64,000 nt of DNA from Meconema thalassinum (GCA_946902985.2 OX336399.1:164654911-164718910), one strand, 5' to 3'. Counted from the first letter of the stretch, positions 50,446 through 61,461 are shown. Notes: generated by a model from the sequence alone, not told the origin. Made by a program: numbers and translations.

Positions 50446-51168
50446 CAGGCGCGGATCCAGAGTTTGGCTTTGGGGAGGTCGGAGAATCGAAATTGTTAAG
50501 AAAAATGGTATCACTAAAAACGCAATCACAAAATAACCAAACGTACAAAACCAGACCAATTTTTTTGCAAGCTACTTGGATAGAAATTTGATGCGTTTAG
50601 CGCACCAAAAATATTCGTACAAATTGCAACGGCGTGTTTTGCGACTTCTACATCGAGCTTCAAGAAAACTATCAAGGTACGTTACAGTTTCGGCAAGTGG
50701 AGTTGGTACGGACAAAGGGAGAAAGTTACAGCTTAAATTGCCAATCAAGCTTGCAGTTTGGACATCGGCAAATGTTTTGGTGCGAAAAAAGCCCCAAATT
50801 CCTATCCGTGAATTGCTGCACATTCATCGTGACGTCACTATAGACATCGATTCGCTAATCACAAGGTTTGCTAAACAAAATAGACGAATTGATTTTGTTA
50901 TATAAATAATCGTTTTATATATAACAGGTATGAAGTTGTAAATATGTACACTTGTAACAGAACATAATAATTGCATTAAAGATATCTTCAGTATTGAATA
51001 AAATAAAATAAAAAAATAAAAGAAACTGTTTTTCTGTTAAAATTCGTTAAGTTTGAATTGTCTGGTTATTGTGTTTTCGTTTTTAGAGTTTGCAAAGAAA
51101 TTTGGTCTCCGTTTGGGGGGGGGGGGGCATGACCCACGTAACCCCCCCCCCCCTTATATCCGCGCCTG
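50446..51168 (+). mobile_element. Deleted hAT element with 8-bp TSD
   Basis: The ends CAGGCGCGGATCCAGA and complemented CAGGCGCGGATATAA are of the known CAGGGGCGGAT hAT type. TGTTATGC (50438-50445) and TGTTATGT (51169-51176) match 7 of 8. The interior keeps one transposase-derived frame. G and C runs lie close to the right end (51113-51153). Confidence 0.88.
50570..50905 (+). pseudogene. hAT transposase C-terminus (truncated ORF)
   Basis: An open frame of about 109 residues ends ELLHIHRDVTIDIDSLITRF, AKQNRRIDFVI, then TAA. This is the very end of hAT transposases of the MYM/TTF-finger type ('LA.LHIHRD..I....VI..FA....RRLDF'). The first 75 residues (YKLQRRVLRLLHRASRKLSR) do not match that family to my eye and may be fused subterminal DNA. 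No catalytic residues remain. Confidence 0.7.
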
Positions 51169-51332
51169 TGTTATGTGAACTTACTGCTCGGGTCCAAGCT
51201 CTGTGAACTTGCGGGGTGAGGTGACGCGGGAGGCGGGAAGAGAAGGGCCTAACAACAGTCCGCTGTGTTATTTGCAATTCCTGTCTATTCCAATACTGCT
51301 AACATAGGGCCGTTGCCTAAACCACTGGGGCG

Positions 51333-51980
51333 AGGGGTGTTCAAATGAAAAGATGAGAATCGTCGTAAAACCGAAACCGGTTGATATTTGAATATGCCGC
51401 TTTTGGATAACATAGGCCGACATCTAGGAGATGTAGTGCCCGGCATGGTACTGCGCATGGGTCACCGCACACACACATGACGCAGAAGAGAAGCTGACAG
51501 ATGGACGTTCCGTCCCGTCCAGTTGAAGTTAATGTTAAAGCACGGACGATGCACTAACAGTGACGTGTGTTGTGCGACACTCCGTAGCCTATACAAGTCC
51601 ATCAAGAACAAACGGCCTGGACTGCTCATGAAGGTAGTGATTCTGCTTCATGATAACGCTCGCCCACACGTCTCTAACGTCACACAAGTCGTATTGGCCA
51701 CGTTCAAGTGGGAGTAACTTGAAAATCCGCCCTACAATCCTGACTTGTCACCCTGCGACTTTCATCTGTTTGGTCCGTTAAAAAAAACATCTCAAGGGAA
51801 AACGTTTCCAGTCGGACGACGAACTAAAGGACACCGTACAGGATTGTCTCCTGTCTCAACCACAAGACTTCTGGGAACAGCAATGGGACACCTGAGCACA
51901 GGTCTGTGGTGATTATTTTTGAATAACGAATAAATTGTACCCACAGTATCGTTTCGTACCTTTTCATGTGAACACTCCTT
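51333..51980 (+). pseudogene. Mariner relic with transposase core pieces
   Basis: Terminal repeats: AGGGGTGTTCAAATGAAAAG on the left, complemented AGGAGTGTTCACATGAAAAG on the right. Between them one frame gives VVILLHDNARPHVSNVTQVV (second catalytic Asp in HDNARPH), a stop, then YNPDLSPCDFHLFGPLKK (third catalytic Asp), with the ending FWEQQWDT readable after a frameshift. The N-terminal domain is missing. Clearly inactive. Confidence 0.85.
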
Positions 51981-52119
51981 ATATATGGTTCTGTTACTAC
52001 GCACGGACCGAGACCCCCCACACACACCTCTCCTCATCGTCTGCGATTCACATTCCTCTCAGGCCCACGGAGCTTGGACTCGAGCAGTACAAATGCACAT
52101 GTTGGTTGTATCAGTTAGA

Positions 52120-52460
52120 TGTGACTGGTAAATTATTGAGTGCTTTACAGAAGAATACTGAGAATATCATGGATTCATAAAGTTTCAAAACAACAAGTTC
52201 TACGCAGAGTTGAAAAAAAGACCAGAACTGATTCGTTAACTACAGTACCTTGGTCACAATATGAGGAATCAAAAAAGGTATGAGCTGCTTCAACGTATAC
52301 TACAAGGAGAAATAGAAGGAAATAGATCGCCCGGCAGAAAGAGAATTTCCTGGCTCGACAACCTTAGAACCTGGGTCAATAGAAGATCTGAAGAATTGTT
52401 CCAAATTGCCACAGATAAAGCCAGAATAGCCACCGGCACCCTAATAATAATAAGAAGAAG
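52120..52460 (+). pseudogene. LINE C-terminal fragment (fifth family)
   Basis: RILRISWIHKVSKQQVLRRV is followed, after a frameshift, by MRNQKRYELLQRILQGEIEG, SPGRKRISWLDNLRTWVNRR and SEELFQIATDKARIATG. This is the C-terminal tail of an RTE/jockey-like ORF2. It ends with a TAA/GAA-rich tail near 52442-52468. Confidence 0.75.
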
Positions 52461-52544
52461 AAGAATTATTGAGATACTCTTAATTCAATACCATTGCGTT
52501 CTGATAACACTATAGGGTCCATATGAATATAAATAATTACCAAT

Positions 52545-53205
52545 AGTTAATAAATCAGAAACCTCTATGGACATCAAATTGGCAGGTGAAGAGCTAAAGG
52601 AAGTAGGAGACTTCTGTTACTTAGGAAGCAAAATAACCAGTGATGGGCAAAGCAAAGATATAAAAAGTAGGTTGGCTCAGGCAAGGAAAGCATTTCTACA
52701 AAAAAGGAATCTGTTGACATCGAATATAGATTTAGGTGTTAGGAAGTCATTTTTGAAAGCCTTTGTCTGGAGCGTGGCGCTATATGGAAGTGAAACATGG
52801 TATATTGGTGCGGCAGAAAAGAGGAGAATTGAAGCGTTTGAAATGTGGTGTTACAGGAGAATGATAAAGATCAGATGGGTAGATAGGGTTACAAACGAAG
52901 AGGTATTAAGACGAGTGGAAGAGGAGAGATGTTTCTGGCGACTGCTAATGAAGAGAAGAGATAGGTTGGTAGGACACTTACTAAGACACCCAGGAATAGC
53001 AAGCTTAGTTATGGAAGGAAGGGTCGAGGACAAGAACTGTAGGGGGTAGACCAAGGTTTGGATATGTTAAACAGATTTCCTCTGATGTAGGGTGTGGTGG
53101 CTTAGAGATGAAACGATTTGCTCAGGACAGGGAGGTTTGGAGAGCTGCATCAAACCAGTCAAAGGACTGAAGATTCAAACAACAACAACAACAACAACAA
53201 CAGAC
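52545..53205 (+). mobile_element. LINE family 1, best 3' copy
   Basis: From 52567 an open frame of 160 residues carries MDIKLAGEELKEVGDFCYLG, RKSFLKAFVWSVALYGSETW, EAFEMWCYRRMIKIRWVDRV, TNEEVLRRVEEERCFWRLLM and RRDRLVGHLLRHPGIASLVM. One extra G near 53046 shifts the frame before the terminal GRPR block. It ends in (CAA)n at 53179-53201. Upstream RT motifs are absent, so this is 5'-truncated. Confidence 0.85.
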
Positions 53206-53394
53206 ACAAGAATCTTTATACTACGTTTTAGGATTTGAATGATTTAAGATTTACTATATATTATTTTTGTTAATTAATTTTCAGAGTCTGTTAAATTTAA
53301 AACCATGTTTTGTAAGGAACACCATTCAATATTTTGACGTGACAACAGCAAATAAGTAGTTGGAAGCCAGCGACGTTCGTGAAAAAGTGTTACA

Positions 53395-54005
53395 GTGAAA
53401 GGTGATGATATCGTTTTATCTCTCCTCTGTTGCTGCGCTCGAGTGTCGCTGCTGTCTTTTTTTTATGTCACGGGTGAACCTCCGGATGGATTTGGATGCA
53501 GTTTTCACCATTCTATAGAGGATATCTCGAGGAAGATTTCTGTAGAAAATATGTTATTTATGATCAAAGGACGCCGAGCAGTAATGATTTTAGTGAAAAA
53601 GTTTTGTTTTTAAATACATGGCGTCCGTGCGCTTTTTAAGCTTACACGGGGTAAACCATTAAAAATATCTATATACTATGAGTGTAAGAATTGTTCAGCA
53701 TGAAAAGTTCAACAAAAAAGTCCGTGAGAGCATATCTCTATCTTCAATACATCGCCCACTATAGGTGTTTGTACGTTTTCATTTCTTCCAACAATCTCCA
53801 TTCAAATGCTGAGGTGACAGTTTACGAGCTGGCTAGGGGCGAGCCTATCACCCCTGTTCCAGCATAGCTAGCGGGTGAGCCTATTACCCCAGATACAGCC
53901 AGCAGCAAAATGTCGAGTCGTGTTGAGTTAAAACTTCAGAGAAAAGTGGTTGTGTTTGGAGTTTCCTGGAAGTACAACTCAGCTTTTCTTGATTTCGCCT
54001 GTGAA
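53395..54005 (-). repeat. Interspersed repeat family X, copy 3
   Basis: Shares CATTCTATAGAGGATATCTC, AGTGTAAGAATTGTTCAGCA and CATCGCCCACTATAGGTGTT with the other copies, in the same orientation as copy 2. Confidence 0.7.
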
Positions 54006-54189
54006 CTTTCCGTTCCACAAAATACATAATTAGAAAATATACGTAGCTGAAATTTGGCAAGACAACAGTTTAAACAAATCAGTCCGAGAATACGTTGTCA
54101 CAATCAAATATCGTCGCGCATGGTAGTTGCACACTACCAATATATAGGCCTATATATATATATTTTTTCACTGATATTAATGTTCTCAG

Positions 54190-54785
54190 AACTCGGAGGA
54201 TGTCGGTCAACAGTTTAATAAGTAATTAATAATTTTGTTGGACTTAATATGTATCCCTAGGTTAATTTTCACTTGTTTTCTATGTTCGCTGAAGAAGGCA
54301 CCATTGAGTCCCGAAACTAGCACAATAAGTCATGTTCTTGGAGATTGGCTATTTAATTATTTGCTTATTAACAGAAGTCATAACAAAGTTAAATATCGAC
54401 GAGGTGAGCAAGAAGGGATTTGAATGCTACAAGGAAGTGCATGCACTCGATTCTCAAGGGAGGAACCGTTTTGCTGACATGGTTGCATTTAAGAAAACAT
54501 CTAATGAAGCCTATATTTTTGATCCAAACATTCAGTTTGAGAAGAATGCACCAGATCAGGCTAAAGAGGTTGACCAGGAGAAAAAGGCCATCTATGAAGA
54601 TTGCGTTCCGTAATTTCGTGCAAAATTCGAAGATAAATACAGGAATCTCACCTTCAATGTGCAAAGAATGTTATTTGGTGCCAGGGGCGCTATCTATCGA
54701 GAAGTTGCGGAACTGTTACTGAAGCTCGGCTTAGAAAATGATCACCTGATCAATCTTGTTGAAAACATTATTGATGACTATGTGG
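54190..54785 (+). pseudogene. LINE C-terminal nuclease-like fragment
   Basis: The frame from 54375 reads IDEVSKKGFECYKEVHALDS, RNRFADMVAFKKTSNEAYIF, DPNIQFEKNAPDQAKEVDQE and KKAIYEDCVP. After a stop it resumes MLFGARGAIYREVAELLLKL. The pattern 'R.AD.........Y..DP...FE' resembles the restriction-like (PD-D/ExK) tail found after the RT in some arthropod LINEs. No RT is present here. Family is a guess. Confidence 0.5.
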
Positions 54786-54793
54786 CTTGCAAG

Positions 54794-55072
54794 TCAAGGA
54801 GGTTAGATATCTAAACTCCTTGACAGTACAGCGCTTTCTAGTAGAGAAAGGAGGAACTTTTGTGTTGGTGGATAATCCCGAGATTAATTTTGCCATTATT
54901 AACACGGCCTACTGAATTCAAATGGATTCTTAACATGCGAACAACGAATGACATGCGTGTCATAATATTCGTCGCCTTCCAAAAATTAATTACCACGGCA
55001 AGGAGCGAACTTACAAGCTTGAGGTTGGTAGACCGACACGATAACCACACACCCACCGTGGCAAGCAGTTCA
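54794..55072 (-). mobile_element. tRNA-derived SINE, family D, copy 2
   Basis: Colinear with 50099-50375: GCGCTTTCTAGTAGAGAAAG, AACACGGCCTACTGAATTCA and the head TTGCCACGGTGGGTGTGTGG on the minus strand. The 30-bp palindrome is kept at 54794-54823. Confidence 0.82.
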
Positions 55073-55077
55073 GTAAA

Positions 55078-55645
55078 TACGAGGGCTATTCCAAAAATAA
55101 GGTCCGGTTTAAAAAAAAACAAAATAAAATTGTTTCTAAAACATTTGTTTTATTGACATTCCTTACGTCTTTCTCTATTTTTCGACATAATTTCCATACT
55201 TATTTACACATCGTTCCACAAGCTTTTGAATGACTACGTCGTAGAACTCGGCCGCCTGGGAACCCAACGGGAACACAATTTTCGAAAATGTTCAGACACA
55301 ATTCTGTACAAAGTTGTTCTACTCACATTCGGGAACTTCACCTCTAAATCTGAATAGTGAATCGTCAATCTTCACGAATTTTCTCGTCTGAAATCACTGA
55401 TGGTCTGCCAGAGTGAGGTTCATCGTGCACATTTTCCCGTCCTTCATTAAAGGCTCGCACCCACATGCGCACTTTACTGTCACTCATTATGTTAGGACCG
55501 TACACTTCAGTAATCTGCCGATGAATTTCTGCCGCAGAAATGTTTCTTGCCCTTACTTCACAATCGGCGGGCTGATTAATTGTCTTAAACATTGTGAACT
55601 GACACTATCAACAGCACACAGCAACAGTATTAACGCTACTGGCGG
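55078..55645 (-). pseudogene. Mariner relic, N- and C-terminal transposase pieces
   Basis: The N-terminal frame (55365-55592) reads MFKTINQPADCEVRARNISA, AEIHRQITEVYGPNIMSDSK and MWVRAFNEGRENVHDEPHSG, then RPSVISDEKIRED: the first helix-turn-helix and GRP linker. Further on, after a frameshift, VKFPNVSRTTLYRIVSEHFR and finally FYDVVIQKLVERCVNKYGNY, VEK, stop, can be read, so the central catalytic region is deleted. The left end CGAGGGCTATTCCAAAAATA follows TA and is a typical mariner terminus. The right terminus was not found. Confidence 0.82.
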
Positions 55646-55794
55646 CTTTTGTCGCGCAAGGCATGCCAGGCATCTTGCTTCTCTTGTTTCAAATTACTCG
55701 CGAACGGCAAGTGCAAACCAAGGCCAAAGCAAGGTCAAGCGCGCGGGATGCCGCACGCACACCAGAGCGCGTGGGGACGTGCCCCTTCCATCCA

Positions 55795-56150
55795 GTCTAA
55801 AAACACTTATAGTGGGCGATGTATTGAAGATAGAGATATGCTCTCGCGGACGTTTTTGTAGAACTTTTCATGCTGACCAATTCTTACGCTCATAGTATAT
55901 TGATATTTTTAACGGTTTGCCCAGCGTAAGCTTAAGAAGCGCACGGACGACAAGTTTGTTTTCGACTTTTTTTCCACTGAAATCGTTACAGCTTGGCTTC
56001 CTTTGATCATACATAAATTATTTTCTAGAGAATCTTTCCTCGAGATATCCTTTACAGAATGGTGAAACCCGCATCAAAATCCATCCAGTGGTTCTCGAGA
56101 TTACCCGTGACATCCAAGAATCGGGGATTTTTGTCTTATACTAACGAAGT
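55795..56150 (+). repeat. Interspersed repeat family X, copy 4 (partial)
   Basis: It starts at AAACACTTATAGTGGGCGAT and ends near AAGAATCGGGGATTTTTGTC. The first half of the family is missing. Confidence 0.7.
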
Positions 56151-56775
56151 AGAGATTGTCGGGGTACACATGCACCAAGCGGTACAATGACGTCACACAC
56201 CTCAGTGCATCTGGGTACATTTCATCCCGTCACCGTAACGTAACGCCAGACCCCAGAGTAACGACGAAGTCGACAAGATCAATTAAAATGATAAAAGACA
56301 TGATTTCTGGAGTTTGCCGTTTCACAGATTTAAGACGCTCTTCAATCATGTGCTGATATTTTTAGAAACTACTGTACAATGTTAGTCTTTCAAGAGATGA
56401 CAATTGACCAAGGTTTATGATCTCGTGATACCTGGGATATAATTACTACCTTCACCCACATGGCATCAATTATCTCATTTTGTTCTAATTAAGGGAGTGG
56501 TATTTAGCTTGGGGCAGTGCCCGTAACTCATCCTTAAATAAGTGATGTTAGGATAAGAAGCCAAGCCAGGTGTTCCAAGTGGGTGGTCTCGAACTCCGGA
56601 TCTGCAACATGCCCAAACATCTGGGTTGGGATTTATTTGTATATTATGTTGATCTGCGGGAGCACGTCTCCTCTTGGGGTCATCACACTGCACAGGGCCA
56701 CGTGGTGGACCCGTACTATTATAGCATGGCGCCCCTTACCTCCTCTCCTCCCTTAACCAAACCCTAACCTCGATG
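56151..56775. other. Nothing recognised
   Basis: Short frames only. No terminal repeats and no tRNA-like promoter boxes were found. Confidence 0.35.
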
Positions 56776-57152
56776 TTTTTGTTTTTGTTTTCGAATTGTT
56801 TGGGATTTGATTTGGTTCATTTGTTTTGGATTTGATTAGATTTGTTTTGGCTTTAATTCCATTTGATTAGTTTTGTTTCGGATTTGATTTCATTTGTTTT
56901 GTTTTGGATTTTAATTGATTTCATTTGTTTTGTTTTGGATTTTATTTGTTTGTTTGTTTTGGATTTGATTATAGCCTATTTGTTTTGGATTTTATTTCAT
57001 TTGATTTGTTTTGGATTTGATTTGTTTTGTTTTGGATTTTATTTCATTTGATTTGTTCTGTTTTTTATTTAATTTCATTTGTTTTGTTTTTCATTTCATT
57101 TAATTTGGATTTAATTAGATTTGTTTTTGATTTTATTTGATTTGTAAATACA
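56776..57152 (+). repeat. Irregular TTTGATTTGTTTTGGATTTT array
   Basis: Imperfect repeats of GGATTTGATT and TTTGTTTTG alternate for about 370 bp. The plus strand has almost no C. The open frames here are low-complexity artefacts. Confidence 0.85.
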
Positions 57153-57615
57153 CGACAGTTAACAATGTTGTTGATATGAAATTATGAAGTCTAGTTGTCT
57201 TCGCTAAATCACCTGGCCCTTTCTATTCCCCGACATTGTATCAATATACTATTAATAAACCTGTTACCAACTCAAGTTAAACTTTGAACAGCAATACAAC
57301 ATTATTCACTCTCCACAATGACACTCACTCTCGGATACCAACAGAATGGTAACTGATAAAAAAAAGTAATGTTGTATCAGTGTCACCCCTCGGGCTAACT
57401 GAAGCACTGGTCATTTTGCTCCTTCAGTAAGTGTGGAGTTAAGGTAACGCTAAAAATTTCACATGAGTGAAAAGAAATGCTTCAAAATTAGCATACTAAG
57501 CATTAACTTACTTAAGCCAATCATTTCTCATTAATTCGGAGATTGCTTTCATTTATTTATTATATTTTACGCCCACATTGGAGAGCTTAAATCATTCCGT
57601 ATGCTTTTAAGTCTT
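57153..57615. other. Nothing recognised
   Basis: AT-rich sequence without motifs. Confidence 0.35.
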
Positions 57616-58080
57616 AAGAATAGTAACTCGAGATTTGGCTTTCAGCTTCCTTTCCCGCGCCCAAAAGGTTTTGATCGTTTCTGACTTGGTTGCCATTTGT
57701 TCATCAAATATAGTGTACTGTTTACATTCCAAGGTTTTTAATTTTAGTACAATATCTCTGTTCCTCAGAATCCACTTCTCATCTCTGTCTTTAATTTGTT
57801 ACATTGTTATACCTAACTCTTGTACATCATCCTGAACTTCCTTGAACCATTGTTCTTTTTTGTTTTTCAAAAGTAATTGTATAATCGTTTTATTAGTCGT
57901 GTTTTTGGTAATCTTGATACATGGCTGAAAGGTCATTCTTCTTTTTCGCATTCTGTCTATTATTAGGCCTATTGATTCTCTTTCCCACTGCGTTAGGCAA
58001 CATGGCATTTGTAGACATAGAAAATGCGTTTGACAACGTTGTAAGTTGTTTGACATTTTGAAAAGGTTTAGAATAAAGTA
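57616..58080 (-). pseudogene. LINE family 2, diverged C-terminal relic
   Basis: Minus strand: IDRMRKRRMTFQPCIKITKN, KKEQWFKEVQDDVQELGI, a stop, then KDRDEKWILRNRDIVLKLKT and TFWARERKLKAK. The order matches the tail of the 40293-42698 ORF (RKRRLAF.., W.TTVKSDLEQLGIS, then basic end). Old copy. Confidence 0.65.
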
Positions 58081-58109
58081 CATGGATAGGAGGGTGCTCT
58101 ACAATCTAT

Positions 58110-58345
58110 ATGTCGTAGTCAGATAGTGAAATCCGTCACTTCATGAAGATCCTAGGCACTTCATGAAAAGCCGACATATGATGTAAAAAGAGATAGTTAC
58201 ACCATCTGACGCGTTTCTTCATGAAGTGACGGACCGATTTAGGCAGATGGTGTAAGAAATGATTTTACATTATCAGCCGAGGCACTTCATGAAGATCCGG
58301 TGTTTGTTGAATCGGCACTTCATGGAATGACTGACGCAATGAAAC
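58110..58345. repeat. Nested inverted repeats built on CACTTCATGAAG
   Basis: CCGTCACTTCATGAAG at 58132-58147 is exactly complementary to CTTCATGAAGTGACGG at 58215-58230. TTACACCATCTG (58198) pairs with CAGATGGTGTAA (58240). Further CACTTCATGRA copies lie near 58157, 58281 and 58316. The whole can fold into alternative stems. Confidence 0.75.
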
Positions 58346-59600
58346 CGTACATTAATTCATTTAATTGTTCTATTCCAAGAAATAAATTAATGCTTGTTTA
58401 TTAAGGTTTTCGAAATTAATTTTCACATAACAACCTAAATCTAATCGTGAAATACCGGTTACTCTTTACTCTCTATCTTTTTGTTGTTGTTGTTGTTGAA
58501 GTATGTATTTTTATTTTTACATTTTTTATTTGTACAGTATCTTTTCTAATCTGTAATGCATACTTTCATAATTTCATTTGTAGTTTTTGTTTTTGTTCTT
58601 CAATTGTGTATCTTTTTTCTCTCTTTCCTACACTCATGCAATTTGTATTTTTGAACGTGATATGCTTGATGTGTACCTTAATATTGTTAAATAAATGAAT
58701 AGCCTAAATAAATAAATAAATGAATTCACACATACATTAGAATACTTCAATTGCATCGTATACTGTAAAATATTAATCGAGGGATTTCTGCTGGGTTAAA
58801 AATGGCAACAGCTTCATTTCTTTGTCTGAAGGAGGGTGGGAGGCTGGGGAGGCGTTAGCAAGCTAGTATACGCTGTCACGCAAGAAAAGTTGAACAACCT
58901 GCAGGGTGACGTTGCTTGAGGCTGCACTGTATTATTTAGAACTTCCCCAAATTAAATAAATAGTAAGTTCTTTGGATTATAACGATTGAATTAGCCCTGG
59001 AATCTCAATCAACCAAAGAGCAAATAGTTGTGGCCTATAGGCTATATTCCTATCGACTAATATTTATTGTGGGAGACAAGTGAAGGAGAGTTTGCATGTT
59101 ATGGTAATAATATTAATTATGTGTGTTTGTCATCATCTATCACCAACAGCGGTAGCTACATTCACTAACGCAAAGCTCTAGGCGAGGCATTCTACCTGGT
59201 GTTCGGGAGCTCCACGGAGCTCCTTAAATGACATTTGGTACTCCCGTCATACGAGAAAAAAATAGTGCTCTCGAGCACAACCTCCCCTGAGATCCATTCT
59301 TTAATTCAAATTCTGTTGCATGGACAAGAATAATAGGGTATTCATTCACTAGGAGGTTTGACAGTGAAAAATTTCATCTTGTAAAATAGTATTTATTAAT
59401 CATCAGTAATCATAATTGGACATCCCTGCTTTATGAGTAACGCAAAAGATGCTGATTCGACTCGACTGTACATACGTAAATGATCTTATCTGCATGAGTC
59501 ACGCAAGCAGTTGCAGCATGCCTGGTGAGCGGTGAATCACTAGATATTTCAGCACTTCAATAGGAGAGAGAGAGAAAAAAAGAAAAGAGAGGCGCATGCT
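58346..59600. other. AT-rich stretch without genes
   Basis: Contains TTG and AAAT microsatellites (58483-58498, 58700-58722) and GGAGCTCCACGGAGCTCC at 59206-59224. Nothing coding was found. Confidence 0.4.
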
Positions 59601-59605
59601 TGTTG

Positions 59606-59607
<2 letters not shown>

Positions 59608-59662
<55 letters not shown>

Positions 59663-59668
59663 TATTAT
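59608..59668. repeat. ATT microsatellite
   Basis: About twenty ATT units; the R1-like LINE is truncated next to it. Confidence 0.9.
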
Positions 59669-59694
59669 GACTAGTTCTTATTAGTAAAGGAAAA

Positions 59695-60699
59695 TTGGGA
59701 GGAAATTTGCCTTCATCGTACAGGCCATTATGTATGCTGGATACGGCTGGAAAAGGATTAGAAAAACTATTACAGCCTAGAATATTGATGGCAGTTCAAT
59801 CAGCTGGAGATCTATCTGCCCAACAATACAGCTTTCGGAAAGGGCACTCGACTATTGATGCTGTGCGGGTAGTTGTAGAGACTGCAAACAGAGCTCAGAT
59901 GGGTAACCATTACTCACGTAAAGTTACGCTACTTGTGACTCTAGATGTGAAGAATGCCTTTAACTCTACCCAGTGGAGTGACATTTTGGTGGCACTTCAA
60001 GATAAATTTAGACTACCGAGATACCTCATGAGGATAATGAGGGATTATCTAAAGGACCGTCTTTTGCAGTACGATACCGAGGAAGGACATAGGACTAAAA
60101 GATTAACCGCTGGGGCAGCTCAAGGATCTATTCTTGGGCCAGATCTCTGGAATATTGCATACGATGGCCTGCTTCGGCTGAAGATGCCCGAATATGCAAT
60201 ATTGGTAGGATATGCTGATGATGTTGCTGCTCTGATTGTGGCTCGTGATATAGAGCTGGCGCAACTGAAACTCAATCAGGTAATGCGACGTGTCACAGAT
60301 TGGATGACGGAACATAAGCTGTCATTAGCAGACCATAAAACGGAGATTGTTGTGCTGACGAGAAGGAGAATGAACACTCTTGTACCAATGCAAGTGGAAG
60401 GGACGATGATTAATTCATCAAGGAGTACGAAGTACTCGGGTGTGACGCTAGATACGAAGCTCACATTCTGGGCCCATATTCAAAGAGTGACGGATAAAGC
60501 AGCAAATATCTTGACCGCTTTGAGCCGATTAATGGGTAATATTAAAGGTCCGAAGCCTAGCAAACGTCGTCTCCTGATGACAACAGTCCAGTCCATATTA
60601 CTCTATGGAGCTGAGATCTGGGCTGAGTCCTTACGGTTCGAGAAATATCGTAAAAGGATAGCAGCAGTACAACGAAGAGGAGCACTGAGGATCTCATGA
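59695..60699 (+). CDS. R1-like LINE ORF2: reverse transcriptase part
   Basis: About 334 residues. Visible blocks: SYRPLCMLDTAGKGLEKLL (motif 1-2), QYSFRKGHSTIDAVRVVVE, motif A LLVTLDVKNAFNSTQW, motif B AAQGSILGPDLWNIAYDGLL, motif C LVGYADDVAALI, motif D KTEIVVLTRR and motif E-like KYSGVTLD. Catalytic aspartates (LDVKNAF, YADD) are intact. Endonuclease and motif 0 are lost by 5' truncation. It ends at a TGA (60697-60699) after RRGALRIS. The R1/Waldo type is inferred from the block style and the C-terminal zinc knuckle downstream. Confidence 0.9.
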   Translation: MGGNLPSSYRPLCMLDTAGKGLEKLLQPRILMAVQSAGDLSAQQYSFRKGHSTIDAVRVVVETANRAQMGNHYSRKVTLLVTLDVKNAFNSTQWSDILVALQDKFRLPRYLMRIMRDYLKDRLLQYDTEEGHRTKRLTAGAAQGSILGPDLWNIAYDGLLRLKMPEYAILVGYADDVAALIVARDIELAQLKLNQVMRRVTDWMTEHKLSLADHKTEIVVLTRRRMNTLVPMQVEGTMINSSRSTKYSGVTLDTKLTFWAHIQRVTDKAANILTALSRLMGNIKGPKPSKRRLLMTTVQSILLYGAEIWAESLRFEKYRKRIAAVQRRGALRIS

Positions 60700-60732
60700 G
60701 CATATCGCACCGTTTCAGAGCCTGCTGTTCTA

Positions 60733-61260
60733 GTGGTAGCGGGAGTAGCACCAATTGATTTACTTGCCTTAGAGCGTCAGGAAGTTTGGCGCACCAAAGA
60801 AGAACTGGACATACACCAGGCAAAGACGTCTGCACACAATCATTGTATGGAACGATGGCAACAGAAGTGGGATGATGAGACACGAGGTCGATGGACAAAG
60901 AAACTTATTCCGCGTCTGGCTGACTGGGTTGATCGAAACCACGGAGAGGTCAATTATTATTTGACACAGTTCCTAACAGGCCATGGCTATTTTCGGAGAT
61001 TCCTGCATCACATAGGCGTGGCTAATAGTCCTTTGTGTCATTATTGTAATGAAGAGGATGATGCGCTCCACACATTCTTTGTGTGTGAACGCTGGTCAAC
61101 ACATAGAAGAGATCTGCAAGATTCTATAGGGGCAATCACGCCGGACAACATCCTGCAGATGATGCTCCGAAATGATCAAACATGGAATCAGATAGCTATT
61201 TACATAGAATGTGTCCTTCGCCAGAAGAAGAGGGAAATGGATGCGTTCGAACATCCTTAA
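60733..61260 (+). CDS. R1-like LINE ORF2: C-terminal domain
   Basis: It is in the same frame as the RT part, 33 bases after the TGA; AYRTVSEPAVLVVAGVAPID can be read from the stop onward. It ends with HGYFRRFLHHIGVANSPLCH, YCNEEDDALHTFFVCERWST and DAFEHP, stop. The C..C.....H....C arrangement is the zinc-knuckle-like tail of R1-type ORF2. A single base change back to a Cys codon would be needed to read through, so this copy is a recent casualty. Confidence 0.9.
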   Translation: MVAGVAPIDLLALERQEVWRTKEELDIHQAKTSAHNHCMERWQQKWDDETRGRWTKKLIPRLADWVDRNHGEVNYYLTQFLTGHGYFRRFLHHIGVANSPLCHYCNEEDDALHTFFVCERWSTHRRDLQDSIGAITPDNILQMMLRNDQTWNQIAIYIECVLRQKKREMDAFEHP

Positions 61261-61461
61261 GAAAAAATGAAGAAAGAAGTCTGAATGACTAAGTAAGCAC
61301 GACATCACCCTGAAGTAATGCGAGAGCGGTTCCGGGGTGATGAACACATCGTGGGAAAAGGGAGGTGGTTTTTAGTGGGTAAGAATCCCACACTACTGTG
61401 GAGTGCGGACCCTTCACATGTGTCTTTTGAAGATTTTCCACAGTCCCTCGTAAAAAAAAAA
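61261..61461 (+). mobile_element. 3' UTR and poly(A) of the R1-like LINE
   Basis: TTTAGTGGGTAAGAATCCCA is a familiar phrase of R1/Waldo-type 3' ends. The stretch closes with a run of about 12 A at 61450-61461. Confidence 0.75.

Noticed and set aside
56863..57051. Hydrophobic 62-residue frame resembling a membrane protein
   Set aside because: It is a translation of the TTTGATTTGTTTTGG low-complexity array.
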